A DNA stretch of 49,934 bases from CAZQQN01 sp964595485 (lineage in GTDB: Bacteria; Bacteroidota; Bacteroidia; CAILMK01; CAYYUA01), in the NCBI GenBank assembly GCA_964595485.1, contig CAZQQN010000019.1, positions 1 to 49,934 of the forward strand, read 5' to 3'. Both the position numbers and the translations under genes were made by a program. Below are positions 1 through 7,499 of the stretch, one piece after another (position 1 is the stretch's first letter; each line of letters starts with the position of its first letter). The notes beneath the pieces were generated by a model. The model had not been told where the DNA came from and made no database searches. It saw only the letters and a program-made list of their open reading frames with translations.

Positions 1-304
1 AAGGTTGTAACAAAGTGGTAATAAATAGTAATAACGTGGTAACAAATCGTAATAAAGTCGTTATTGGATTCACTTAGTCTCCCCTTCTCTAAGTCTCTCA
101 GTCCCTTTTAGTCCCTTAGTCTCCCAATTTACCAATTACCCAATTACCAAAGTCTACCATAAATGAGAAAATTTTTCGAAACGAAGTAGAAACGTGGTGG
201 AAATGAATAAAAATCCGATAGAAATAAAGTGGAAACAATTAGTAATATGTAGTAATAAAGTACCTAACATCACCCATACTTCACACTTCCGTCACGTCAG
301 TCAC
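1..304. repeat. Helically phased short-repeat array, non-coding
   Basis: This stretch has no gene. It is built of short degenerate units. GTAAYAAM starts at 7, 18, 28, 39 and 49. AGTC starts at 76, 92, 100, 110, 118 and 151. CAATTACC is tandem at 133-140 and 141-148. GWAAY starts at 167, 178, 189, 200, 221, 232, 242 and 252. TCAC starts at 270, 281, 292 and 301. In the first, fourth and fifth blocks the step is mostly 10 or 11 bases, about one turn of B-DNA, and that step is not a multiple of three. The array may run past the left edge of the window. Its function is unknown; curved DNA or a protein-binding array is inference only. Confidence 0.7.
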
Positions 305-366
305 ATAGCTTTTTTCCAACTGACAAGGATTTTTCTGGTTATGCCTACCTCACTTATGGCCTATAC
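305..366. other. Short spacer between repeat array and regulator
   Basis: These bases separate the phased repeats from the stop codon of the regulator gene. I see no gene or convincing terminator in them. A 6-bp inverted repeat (CTGACC, 5-base loop, GGTCAG) lies just inside the end of the regulator at 373-389, but it has no following T tract, so I do not call it a terminator. Confidence 0.4.
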
Positions 367-951
367 CTAAGACTGACCCCTAAGGTCAGCCGGTATCTCT
401 CCGTCATGTTTGGTGCCTTCTTCTTCGGTCCAAAGTACCAGGGCATTATCCGTATCCAAAGTCTGCCTGTGTTGCATGAATTCGTTGACCGTCAGCACCA
501 AGGGTCGGATTTTACGGCTTGTTTGTTCTTCCGCTTTACCAATTAATCGCAATAAAAAACTCCAATCAATGTCGCCTACCACTACCAGGTCTACAATACC
601 GGAATCCACCCCCTTTGCATAATCCCCGGTTACAAATGCTAACCTAACAGTACCCAGGCGTTCGAGCACGTTTTCTACAATCCCTGATAAACCCAGGTAT
701 TTAATAACCATCTTATTAAGTTCTGGGAAAAGGGGGTGCGCATCATTTGCTTTGTAAAGCTTGGTATTGCCATCATTGGTTGCTTGTAAAAGACCGGCAT
801 CCGCTAAGCGGTTTAACTCTAAACGGACCGAATTACTGGATTCATTAAACTCATGGGCCAAACTGCGCAAATAAGCGCTTGTGTTCTTGTTGGAAAAGAA
901 CTTAAGCAATAGCTTAACGCGCGTTTTTGAGTTAATTAAGTAATCAAGCAT
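367..951 (-). CDS. Winged-helix regulator with nucleotidyltransferase-like domain
   Basis: The protein has 194 residues. Residues 1-70 look like an ArsR/MarR-type winged helix, with a recognition-helix region around 36-50 and a wing around 55-67. Residues 85-160 resemble a MNT-type nucleotidyltransferase fold. The usual G-S...D-x-D pattern reads here as G109-D110...D121-L-V123, so the second catalytic acid is replaced by valine and the domain is probably not an active transferase. Such fusions occur in Bacteroidota, often near surface-polysaccharide loci (recalled from family knowledge, not visible here). The start at 951 is supported by a -7 element at 1007-1014 and an inverted repeat at 971-991, suggesting autoregulation. 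Targets are unknown. Confidence 0.75.
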   Translation of the reverse strand: MLDYLINSKTRVKLLLKFFSNKNTSAYLRSLAHEFNESSNSVRLELNRLADAGLLQATNDGNTKLYKANDAHPLFPELNKMVIKYLGLSGIVENVLERLGTVRLAFVTGDYAKGVDSGIVDLVVVGDIDWSFLLRLIGKAEEQTSRKIRPLVLTVNEFMQHRQTLDTDNALVLWTEEEGTKHDGEIPADLRGQS

Positions 952-970
952 GGCCCCATTAAAAACAAAG

Positions 971-991
971 TTGAGTTACAATTTTACTCAA
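971..991. promoter_or_regulatory. Candidate operator, inverted repeat
   Basis: TTGAGT at 971-976 and ACTCAA at 986-991 form a perfect 6-bp inverted repeat with a 9-base spacer. It lies 20 bases upstream of the regulator's start codon and just downstream of the predicted transcription start. A dimeric winged-helix protein binding here could block its own transcription. This is inference from position and symmetry. Confidence 0.4.
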
Positions 992-1006
992 TGTTTAAAA
1001 ACTGTG

Positions 1007-1014
1007 CAAACCTA
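1007..1014 (-). promoter_or_regulatory. Candidate -7 element for the regulator gene
   Basis: On the minus strand this reads TAGGTTTG, a match to the Bacteroidota -7 consensus TAnnTTTG. It would start transcription near position 1000, about 50 bases before the ATG at 951. No clear -33 TTG was found at the usual distance. Confidence 0.4.
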
Positions 1015-1050
1015 TCATGTATCATGATGTTGTTAAAATGTTAGCCCTGA

Positions 1051-1242
1051 TTTAATAAGCGAGGTCATATCCGGCAACGCTTGGTAAAAAGCGATGATGA
1101 GCCCGAAATTAAAGTAACATTGAAATCCTCCTATCAAGGAGATGTAGGCTTTGGATCAATACGGAGCAATAACGCTGACAAAAGGTGGATAGATTTAAAA
1201 AACCTAAGCAGAATGTATAACATCCCTCTCTTAATAGAATAA
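1051..1242 (+). pseudogene. Unidentified coding remnant or tiny gene
   Basis: This frame is open for 63 codons after a stop at 1048-1050 and ends with TAA at 1240-1242. Its translation looks like real protein: mixed charged and hydrophobic residues, with GDVGFGSIRSNN in the middle and NIPLLIE at the end. There is no ATG before the internal methionine near the end. A TTG at 1081 would give 53 residues. It could be the 3' end of a gene whose front was lost, or a small gene with an unusual start. I do not recognise the family. It is followed directly by an 8-bp hairpin at 1249-1271. Confidence 0.35.
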
Positions 1243-1248
1243 ACAGCG

Positions 1249-1271
1249 TAAATAGCCTGTAAAGCTATTTA
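1249..1271. terminator. Hairpin after the coding remnant
   Basis: TAAATAGC (1249-1256), a 7-base loop and GCTATTTA (1264-1271) form a perfect 8-bp stem. It begins 7 bases after the stop of the upstream coding remnant, where a terminator would sit. No clear T tract follows, so termination is only a possibility. Confidence 0.3.
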
Positions 1272-1412
1272 GCTACCGAATGCCAAGTGGACCAATAAAA
1301 AGGCATTGAATATTTATCCATTGAAAAAACAAGGTTTTGTTTGAATTGAATGGCCAGGTTGGATTTAATTCGTAATATTGATTTAGAAACCTATTGCTAA
1401 AAAATTAACACG
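1272..1412. other. Intergenic region upstream of small acidic gene
   Basis: This AT-rich gap holds the region just before the 99-residue gene. I found no TAnnTTTG element on the plus strand, no RNA gene and no further open frame worth calling. Confidence 0.4.
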
Positions 1413-1712
1413 ATGGATATTGAACAGAACACTTTAAAGGATGCTTTACTTGAAGCCGCTGAATACCATCACGAGTACGAAACAAACCTTTTAGGCGGTA
1501 TGTATGATGAAGCGTGGGCTGATTGGTATGGTGCGTTTTTAATCGGCAAAGTAGCTGAACTTAGCAATCCGTCTTACCTGACTCAATTGCTGCAAATGGC
1601 GGCTGATATGCATGAGCGAGAGGTCAACCAGGCGACCCCCTGGGCTGAATTTTATGCAGAATATGTCATCCAGCACTTCCAGCATAAGTCAGACATGGAA
1701 GAAGAAGAATAA
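1413..1712 (+). CDS. Small acidic protein of unknown function
   Basis: The product has 99 residues, is acidic, and has no signal peptide or membrane segment, so it is probably cytoplasmic. Two parts stand out: residues 18-41, where a YETNLLGGMYDEAW stretch is followed by a DWY motif, and an aromatic helix near 76-90 (WAEFYAEYVIQHF). Small proteins with a similar pattern of a GG, YDE-x-W and DWY occur widely as hypotheticals; I know of no assigned function. The C-terminus ends in a run of four glutamates. It stands alone on its strand, with a hairpin at 1765-1804 behind it. The ATG at 1413 is the first in frame. Coding status is likely from composition and length. Confidence 0.65.
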   Translation: MDIEQNTLKDALLEAAEYHHEYETNLLGGMYDEAWADWYGAFLIGKVAELSNPSYLTQLLQMAADMHEREVNQATPWAEFYAEYVIQHFQHKSDMEEEE

Positions 1713-1949
1713 CCGATGAAATACACTTTTTGACTTTAGCCTTTCCTTTCGGATTTAGCTCAACCATAGGGTAAGATCATTATTTAACCTTGCCTTACCC
1801 TATGTTTCAAGGTGAATTGCAGGGGACCTTAGTTGTCTTTTAAAACTAACCTACCTTGTTTTCTTCCTTTTAGGAACTAAGGGAGTAAACCTGCGATCAT
1901 CAAAACCATTGAGGTTCTTACATTGCCATGCATCAAACCGGAGATACCA
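1713..1949. other. Intergenic gap between convergent genes
   Basis: The small acidic gene and the dehydrogenase gene converge on this gap. Apart from the 11-bp inverted repeat at 1765-1804 I see nothing in it. Confidence 0.4.
1765..1804. terminator. Candidate terminator hairpin, 11-bp perfect stem
   Basis: CATAGGGTAAG at 1765-1775 and its exact complement at 1794-1804 flank an 18-base loop. It lies 52 bases after the stop of the small acidic gene. The T tract after it is short (TTTC), so it could also be a dispersed inverted repeat rather than a terminator. Confidence 0.45.
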
Positions 1950-2654
1950 TTAATCCCACGGGTTGGTGGCAATAACGGAGCTTTCCGGTATAAAGCCCCG
2001 ATTGTCCATTTCCAGTAGGGACTTCATAGTATGGGCAATTTCCTGGCCTCTTAATTTGTTGGGCACTTCAGCCTTTTCCTGGCCATCCGGTGTACCAAAA
2101 GAGGTCCTGACCTCACTGGGGTTAATCTGGAAAACACGAACATTGTAGGGTCTTAATTCTTTTTTCCAGCATTCGGAAAGCCCCCTTAAGGCAAATTTGG
2201 ATGAGGAATAAATACTACCACCGGGCATTCCTGTCACTCCAGCAGTTGAACCAATATTGATGATGTTGCCCTGTTTTTGCTTTTTAAACACTGGCGCCGC
2301 ATAATCTCCCATCCTGGCAGCTCCAAAGACATTTACATTGTAAACTGCCTGCATCTTGTCAAAATCAATTTCACCAAGTTCATTAACCGCCACTGTTCCA
2401 GCATTATTGATGAGGACGTCCAGCCTGTCGTAATGGTTAAAAAATACTTGGTATGTTCTTTCTATGTCTTCCGGTTTCCCAACATCAGCACATATACCCA
2501 GGCCGTTGATACTTGCTGCTATGCGTTCAACTTCTTCTTCATGGCGAGCCGTTATAGCGACATTTGCACCACAATCAGCCAAAAGCTCAGCTGTGGAACG
2601 TCCTATTCCGCGACTGCCACCGGTTATTAAAACATTAGCATTGTTTAAATCCAT
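1950..2654 (-). CDS. Short-chain dehydrogenase/reductase
   Basis: This is a 234-residue classical SDR oxidoreductase, a cytoplasmic NAD(P)H-dependent enzyme. The cofactor motif TGGSRGIG is at residues 11-18, NNAG follows the fourth strand, and the catalytic serine lies in GSTAG with the Tyr-x-x-x-Lys pair in YSSSK. Length fits the family. It resembles FabG-like and 3-ketoacyl or sugar reductases, but the substrate cannot be read from sequence. The end is short after the SEVRTSFG region, without the extended C-terminus that helps tetramer formation in FabG. A minus-strand TAAATTTG at 2702-2709 may be its promoter. The MATE gene diverges from it. Confidence 0.85.
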   Translation of the reverse strand: MDLNNANVLITGGSRGIGRSTAELLADCGANVAITARHEEEVERIAASINGLGICADVGKPEDIERTYQVFFNHYDRLDVLINNAGTVAVNELGEIDFDKMQAVYNVNVFGAARMGDYAAPVFKKQKQGNIINIGSTAGVTGMPGGSIYSSSKFALRGLSECWKKELRPYNVRVFQINPSEVRTSFGTPDGQEKAEVPNKLRGQEIAHTMKSLLEMDNRGFIPESSVIATNPWD

Positions 2655-2701
2655 AGTTTTTACCTTTTTATTTTAGCTTGCAAAATAGCAACCCTTGAAA
2701 A

Positions 2702-2709
2702 CAAATTTA
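2702..2709 (-). promoter_or_regulatory. Candidate -7 element for the dehydrogenase gene
   Basis: The minus strand reads TAAATTTG, matching TAnnTTTG. It is about 50 bases upstream of the dehydrogenase ATG. No -33 TTG is evident at the standard spacing. Confidence 0.3.
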
Positions 2710-2783
2710 AAGCCAATACCTTTTCTTTTTTGGCAGCTTTTAATCTAAAAACTGTTGCTGAAAATATTACTTCTGCCAAGCCT

Positions 2784-4163
2784 ATGCTGAAAAACACCCT
2801 TCGCTATCACTACAAGACAAACCTCCATTTAGCCCTTCCGATTGTTTTCAGCAATATTGCTCATGTAATAACTGCTCTGGCCGATACGCTAATGGTTGGG
2901 CGGTTAGGAGCTACCCCGCTAGCAGCTGTTTCTCTCGGAAGCAATGTTTACTCGGTTTTCCTGGTAAGCAGTATAGGTTTATCCCTTGGCATAACGCCGC
3001 TGGGTGGTCAAGCTTTTGGTAGAGGGGATTACAAGGAGATACCCCGTTTATTTTTCAATGGACAGGTCCTATACTTATCGATTGTCGTGACCCTTACCCT
3101 GCTGCTTTACTGGCTTGCCCCTTTCCTTCATAAAATGGATCAGCCAAGTGAAGTGGTCAATATCACGATTCCTTATTTCAGGTTATTGCTAATCAGCATG
3201 ATTCCGTTGATGGTTTATCAGGGCAGTAAGCAACTGGCAGAAGGGCTGCGTTTAACCAAAGTAGCCATGTATGTTTCGGTTGGGGCCAATCTTCTCAATG
3301 TTTTACTGAACTACTTATTGATTTTCGGAAAGTTAGGTTTCCCTGCTTTAGGCCTGAATGGGGCTGGCTGGGCTACAATCATCGCCAGAACGGTAATGGG
3401 CATTGCTATGACGATTTACCTTTTTCTACCCCAAATTAAAAAGGCCTACCCAATTCGTTTTCGTTGTCAGGATTTCTCAATTAACCACCAGAGTCAGCTT
3501 TTCAGGTTAGGTTTACCGATTGGGCTTCAACTACTTTTTGAGGTGAGCGCCTTTTCAGGGGCTACTTTGATAGTCGGTTGGATTGGTGCCAAAGCTTTGG
3601 CTGCTCACCAGATTGCTTTAACAATGGCCATGTTCACTTATATGGCGGCAAACGGGATGGCAGCTGCCGCTACTGTCAGGGTTAGCCATCATTTTGGAAG
3701 CGGTGATTTTAGTCAAATCCGGCAATCAGCCTTTTCGGTCTACCACTTAACCGGGGCTTTCATGCTTTTATGTGGAATAGGCTTTGTTACATTTCGTTTT
3801 GGGCTCCCCAGCCTTTTCATTGATGACCCAGCGGTAATGGCTTTGGCTACGCAAGTCATTATCATAGCAGCTTTTTTTCAGTTATCGGACGGTTTCCAGG
3901 TAACAGGTTTAAGTGCCCTGCGTGGGTTATCTGACGTGAAAATTCCAACAGCCATAACCGTTTTAGCTTATTGGCTGATTGGTCTGCCTACAGGTTATTT
4001 GCTTGGTATTAAAAGCGATTGGGGCCTAACGGGTGTATGGATTGGCCTCCTCATTGGCTTATCCACCGCGGCAATACTCCTAACCTTGCGTTTCCACTTG
4101 AAGACAGTTGGAAGGGGACAAGTGGCTGATAACAAAGTGAAAAGCCAAGGGACAAACAAATGA
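2784..4163 (+). CDS. MATE family efflux transporter
   Basis: This is a multidrug and toxin extrusion (MATE) protein of about 459 residues, the usual length, with some twelve hydrophobic segments in two related halves. It sits in the inner membrane and exports drugs or metabolites in exchange for Na+ or H+. Typical features are LALPIVFSNIAHVI in the first helix, ADTLMVGRLG in the second, and GLPIGLQLLFEVSAF at the start of the second half. An in-frame TTG at 2730 would add 18 residues, but the ATG at 2784 puts the first membrane segment at the normal distance and is preferred. It resembles the NorM/DinF branch. The substrate is unknown. It diverges from the dehydrogenase gene and has no partner gene. 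Confidence 0.88.
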   Translation: MLKNTLRYHYKTNLHLALPIVFSNIAHVITALADTLMVGRLGATPLAAVSLGSNVYSVFLVSSIGLSLGITPLGGQAFGRGDYKEIPRLFFNGQVLYLSIVVTLTLLLYWLAPFLHKMDQPSEVVNITIPYFRLLLISMIPLMVYQGSKQLAEGLRLTKVAMYVSVGANLLNVLLNYLLIFGKLGFPALGLNGAGWATIIARTVMGIAMTIYLFLPQIKKAYPIRFRCQDFSINHQSQLFRLGLPIGLQLLFEVSAFSGATLIVGWIGAKALAAHQIALTMAMFTYMAANGMAAAATVRVSHHFGSGDFSQIRQSAFSVYHLTGAFMLLCGIGFVTFRFGLPSLFIDDPAVMALATQVIIIAAFFQLSDGFQVTGLSALRGLSDVKIPTAITVLAYWLIGLPTGYLLGIKSDWGLTGVWIGLLIGLSTAAILLTLRFHLKTVGRGQVADNKVKSQGTNK

Positions 4164-4434
4164 AAGTTTCAATTTTAAAACAAAAGCCAAATTCCTCCTT
4201 TCCCATAAAAAACCAAAACTTCCAAGATTGACATTGAAAAACTTTAGCGCTTTCGCAATCCTTCCTTCACTTAGTCAGAACCTGAAATGTTGGGTATTAA
4301 TTTTTAATCCAGCCCTTGCCTATCCTTATCCTAAAAGCAAGCTTGCGTAGTATTTCACTGGTGGCTTCATTTGTTTTAACGCTAACAGGTGAGTAAATTG
4401 GTTTAAATTTGACGACCATTTCAGTAAACAGCCT
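4164..4434. other. Intergenic region before DUF2723 gene
   Basis: No gene is supported here. It contains a 10-bp palindrome GCAAGCTTGC at 4337-4346 and, near the right end, a promoter-like element at 4404-4411. A 23-codon frame starting at 4160 looks accidental. Confidence 0.4.
4404..4411 (+). promoter_or_regulatory. Candidate -7 element for the DUF2723 gene
   Basis: TAAATTTG matches the Bacteroidota -7 consensus and lies 23 bases before the ATG at 4435. A TTTG lies upstream but with a 30-base spacer, longer than usual, so only the -7 half is convincing. Confidence 0.4.
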
Positions 4435-7400
4435 ATGGAAAAAAGGCATCATATTTTTTGGAACAACGTTACAGGCTGGTTCATATTTACTATAGCCCTG
4501 ATAGTTTACCTTAGCACGATTGAGCCAAGCACAAGTTTTTGGGATACCGGCGAATTCATTGCTGCGGCTTATAAGCTTCAGGTAGTTCATCCGCCAGGCG
4601 CGCCTCTGTTTTTGATGATCAACCGGTTAGCAACCTTTTTTGCACCATCTTCCGGATGGGTAGCGCCTATGGTGAATACTACTTCTGCCCTCGCCAGTGC
4701 CTTCACCATTTTATTCCTTTTCTGGACGATAACGGGATTGGCATCTCGCCTATCCAAAAGCGGTGCCCCCACAAATAGCCCCTTAACCTTCTACACGATT
4801 TTAGGGGGTGGTATTATTGGGAGTCTTGCCTTCACTTTTACAGACACTTTTTGGTTTTCAGCCACAGAAGGAGAAGTTTACGCCTTATCCACCTTTTTCA
4901 TGGCATTGGTTTTATGGCTCATGCTTAAATGGGAAACCCGCGCCCACCAAAGAAAACACTTGAAATATCTAATACTCATTGCTTATCTCCTCGGGCTTTC
5001 TATCGGTGTACACCTTCTCAGCCTTTTAGTGATACCAGCGCTGGCTTTTATTTATTATTTCCGGAACTACCGGCCTACCTGGCTTGGTGGTTTAATAACC
5101 GCTATAACAGGAATAGGGATCCTGGGCCTCATAAACTTTGGATTTATCCGTTGGTTCCCCTCATTAGCTGCCAGCGTAGAACTTAGCATGGTTAACCAAC
5201 TTCATTTCCCGCTTTGGTCAGGTATATTTTTGACCCTGGTCATGCTATTGGGATTGTTGCTATATGGGATATTTTGGAGTTACAAGAATCAGCGAATCCT
5301 AATGAACACCATTTTCCTGTCCCTAACTGCGATTTTAATTGGCTATTCTTCGTATGCCATGGTTGTAATCCGCTCCAAAGCTGATCCGTCAATCGACATT
5401 AATAACCCGGAATCGGTTTTCAACCTCAAATCTTACCTAAACCGGGAGCAATACGGGAGCCGGCCTTTGATTTACGGTCCTTACTTCAATGCCAAAGTCC
5501 GAACTGTTGACAAAGGAAGCCCGCAATACCTGAAGGGAGAGGACCGGTATGAAAATTTAGGGAGCCAGGGGAAGCCTGTTTATCGCAATGAGGATAAAAC
5601 ATTGTTCCCCAGGATGGGAGACCAAACCAGGCAATCAAGGGCTAAGTTTTACAGGCAATGGGAAGATCTGGACAAAGGGGAAACCCCCTCTTTTGCCAAT
5701 AACCTGCATTTCTTTTTCACTTACCAAGTAGGACACATGTGGTGGCGGTACTTTGCATGGAATTTTATAGGCAGGCAAAATGACTACCGGGGAACCGGAC
5801 AGGATTATCACAAAGGAAATTGGTTAACCGGAATCCCTTTCATTGACCGTCAGGTGCTTGGGTTAGGGGCTCAGGAAAGCCTTCCAGATAAGTTCAGATC
5901 AAATCCGGCGCGGAATTACTTGTATGGGCTACCTTTTTTATTGGGTTTATTAGGGTTCCTAATCCATTTTAAGTATGACCCCAAGCGGGCCTTACCCATT
6001 CTGGTTTTTTTCTTCATGACCGGTATCGGTTTGATTATCTACCTCAATAATCCTCCATTGGAGCCGAGGGAAAGGGATTACACCTCAGTCGGCTCCTTTT
6101 ACGCCTTTGCAATCTGGATCGGAATGGGTGCCTTTGGTATCTTAGACTGGATAAATATGCGATGGTCCAGGATTCTAACAATGGTTGGATTTGTCATTTT
6201 ACTGGGCCTACCTGCCCTAATGGCCCAAGCTGAATGGGATGACCATGATCGATCGGGTCGCTATTTTGCCAGAAACCATGCTTATAATTACCTCACAGCT
6301 TGTGATTCCAACGCAGTTTTGTTTACCAGTGGTGATAATGAAACATACCCCATTTGGTATTTACAGCAAGTGGAGGGTATACGGAAAGATATTAGAGTGG
6401 TTAACACGAGTTTACTTGGCATGGGATGGTACCAGGAACAATTAAGAGAAGCGGCCCATGGTGCTAAAGGCCTGGATTTCGGGATACCTAACCAAAAAGT
6501 AAGGGGAGAAAAAATGCAGCGGGTGATTTATAAGCAACATCCGGATATGGACCCTGAAAAGCATTACAATTTAAAGCGCATTATTGCCTTCATCGCCAGC
6601 GATGACCAACAAACCAAAGTGGTAGGGAACAAACGCGAAAGACGCGATTTCCTGCCTACCAAAAAACTTAGCATACCGGTTGATGCACAAAAGGTGCTGA
6701 AAAATGGTACGGTGGAGCCTCAAAACCAAAAACGGATTGTTGATAAAGTAAAATTCCAATACCCGCGAGGCCAGTTATCAAAATCTGACTTACTACTTCT
6801 GGGATTCATTGCTAAAAATAACTGGAACAGGCCTGTTTATTTTTCAAGTACAGCGGGCCGAAATGCTTATGCCGGGTTAAGCAATTACTTCCGTTGCGAT
6901 GGACTGGTGTACCGGCTTGTACCAATTCCTGAGGGAAATGATCCCGATGATCAGGATGGTTGGGTAAACCCACAAATTACACAACAACATGTCTTGAATG
7001 AATTTCAATTTGGCAACTTACCGGAAAGCTCAATTTATGTAGATAACGTGATGCGCAAACAATGCCGGAATTACAGGAACCTTTTCAACCGGTTAGCGAT
7101 ACGCTTAATTGAGAACAACCAAAACAACCGGGCTGTAAATGTCTTGGACAAGTCCCGGGAAGTTTTGCCCAGGGAAAAAGTGCCATACGACCTGAATTCA
7201 TTGTATACAGTTAGCAATTACTATTCCGCAGGGGCTACTGAAAAGGGCAAATCATTGGCGAAAAAATTGAGCGAGGCCTTTGCTAAGCAGCTAAGGTATT
7301 TTCTTTCCATGGATAGAAAACAAATGAAACAAGTTAGCAATACCATCGAGAATAAGTTGTATTCATTAAACCAAATGCGGAAACTGGCTAAGGCGAATAA

Positions 7401-7467
7401 CCAAAACCATTTCGCTCAAAAGTTGCAAAAACAATTCAACCGGTTTAACAAGCAATACAAGCGCTAA
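4435..7467 (+). CDS. DUF2723 polytopic membrane protein, probable glycosyltransferase
   Basis: The protein has 1010 residues. The first part has about a dozen membrane segments, and the C-terminal 400 residues are soluble and probably periplasmic. The family signature is near the N-terminus: WDTGEF at 36-41 followed by KLQVVHPPGAPLF. In GT-C type transferases an acidic pair in the first periplasmic loop is catalytic, and D37 and E40 fit that role. DUF2723 is related to the eukaryotic protein O-mannosyltransferase TMEM260, so transfer of sugar from a lipid carrier to exported proteins is a reasonable inference; no substrate is shown. A GWxTD lipoprotein follows 32 bases later on the same strand and is likely co-transcribed. 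Confidence 0.85.
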   Translation: MEKRHHIFWNNVTGWFIFTIALIVYLSTIEPSTSFWDTGEFIAAAYKLQVVHPPGAPLFLMINRLATFFAPSSGWVAPMVNTTSALASAFTILFLFWTITGLASRLSKSGAPTNSPLTFYTILGGGIIGSLAFTFTDTFWFSATEGEVYALSTFFMALVLWLMLKWETRAHQRKHLKYLILIAYLLGLSIGVHLLSLLVIPALAFIYYFRNYRPTWLGGLITAITGIGILGLINFGFIRWFPSLAASVELSMVNQLHFPLWSGIFLTLVMLLGLLLYGIFWSYKNQRILMNTIFLSLTAILIGYSSYAMVVIRSKADPSIDINNPESVFNLKSYLNREQYGSRPLIYGPYFNAKVRTVDKGSPQYLKGEDRYENLGSQGKPVYRNEDKTLFPRMGDQTRQSRAKFYRQWEDLDKGETPSFANNLHFFFTYQVGHMWWRYFAWNFIGRQNDYRGTGQDYHKGNWLTGIPFIDRQVLGLGAQESLPDKFRSNPARNYLYGLPFLLGLLGFLIHFKYDPKRALPILVFFFMTGIGLIIYLNNPPLEPRERDYTSVGSFYAFAIWIGMGAFGILDWINMRWSRILTMVGFVILLGLPALMAQAEWDDHDRSGRYFARNHAYNYLTACDSNAVLFTSGDNETYPIWYLQQVEGIRKDIRVVNTSLLGMGWYQEQLREAAHGAKGLDFGIPNQKVRGEKMQRVIYKQHPDMDPEKHYNLKRIIAFIASDDQQTKVVGNKRERRDFLPTKKLSIPVDAQKVLKNGTVEPQNQKRIVDKVKFQYPRGQLSKSDLLLLGFIAKNNWNRPVYFSSTAGRNAYAGLSNYFRCDGLVYRLVPIPEGNDPDDQDGWVNPQITQQHVLNEFQFGNLPESSIYVDNVMRKQCRNYRNLFNRLAIRLIENNQNNRAVNVLDKSREVLPREKVPYDLNSLYTVSNYYSAGATEKGKSLAKKLSEAFAKQLRYFLSMDRKQMKQVSNTIENKLYSLNQMRKLAKANNQNHFAQKLQKQFNRFNKQYKR

Positions 7468-7499
7468 AGCGTTGTAAATTTAGCCATTAAACATCGTGT

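Noticed and set aside
1..304. Possible CRISPR array
   Set aside because: The units are only 5-8 bases at 8-11 base steps, with no 20-40 base direct repeats and no spacers of regular size.
373..389. 6-bp inverted repeat at the end of the regulator gene as a terminator
   Set aside because: It lies inside the coding sequence and has no T tract on either strand.
2277..2630. 117-residue plus-strand open frame inside the dehydrogenase gene
   Set aside because: It is the opposite strand of a clear SDR gene and shows no family features.
4160..4231. 23-codon frame starting in the MATE stop (ATGA overlap)
   Set aside because: It is too short, lysine- and asparagine-rich by base composition, and has no recognisable feature; the overlap is likely chance.
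4297..4590. 97-residue minus-strand frame over the start of the DUF2723 gene
   Set aside because: It overlaps the strongly conserved WDTGEF region of the real gene in antisense and lacks protein-family signals.
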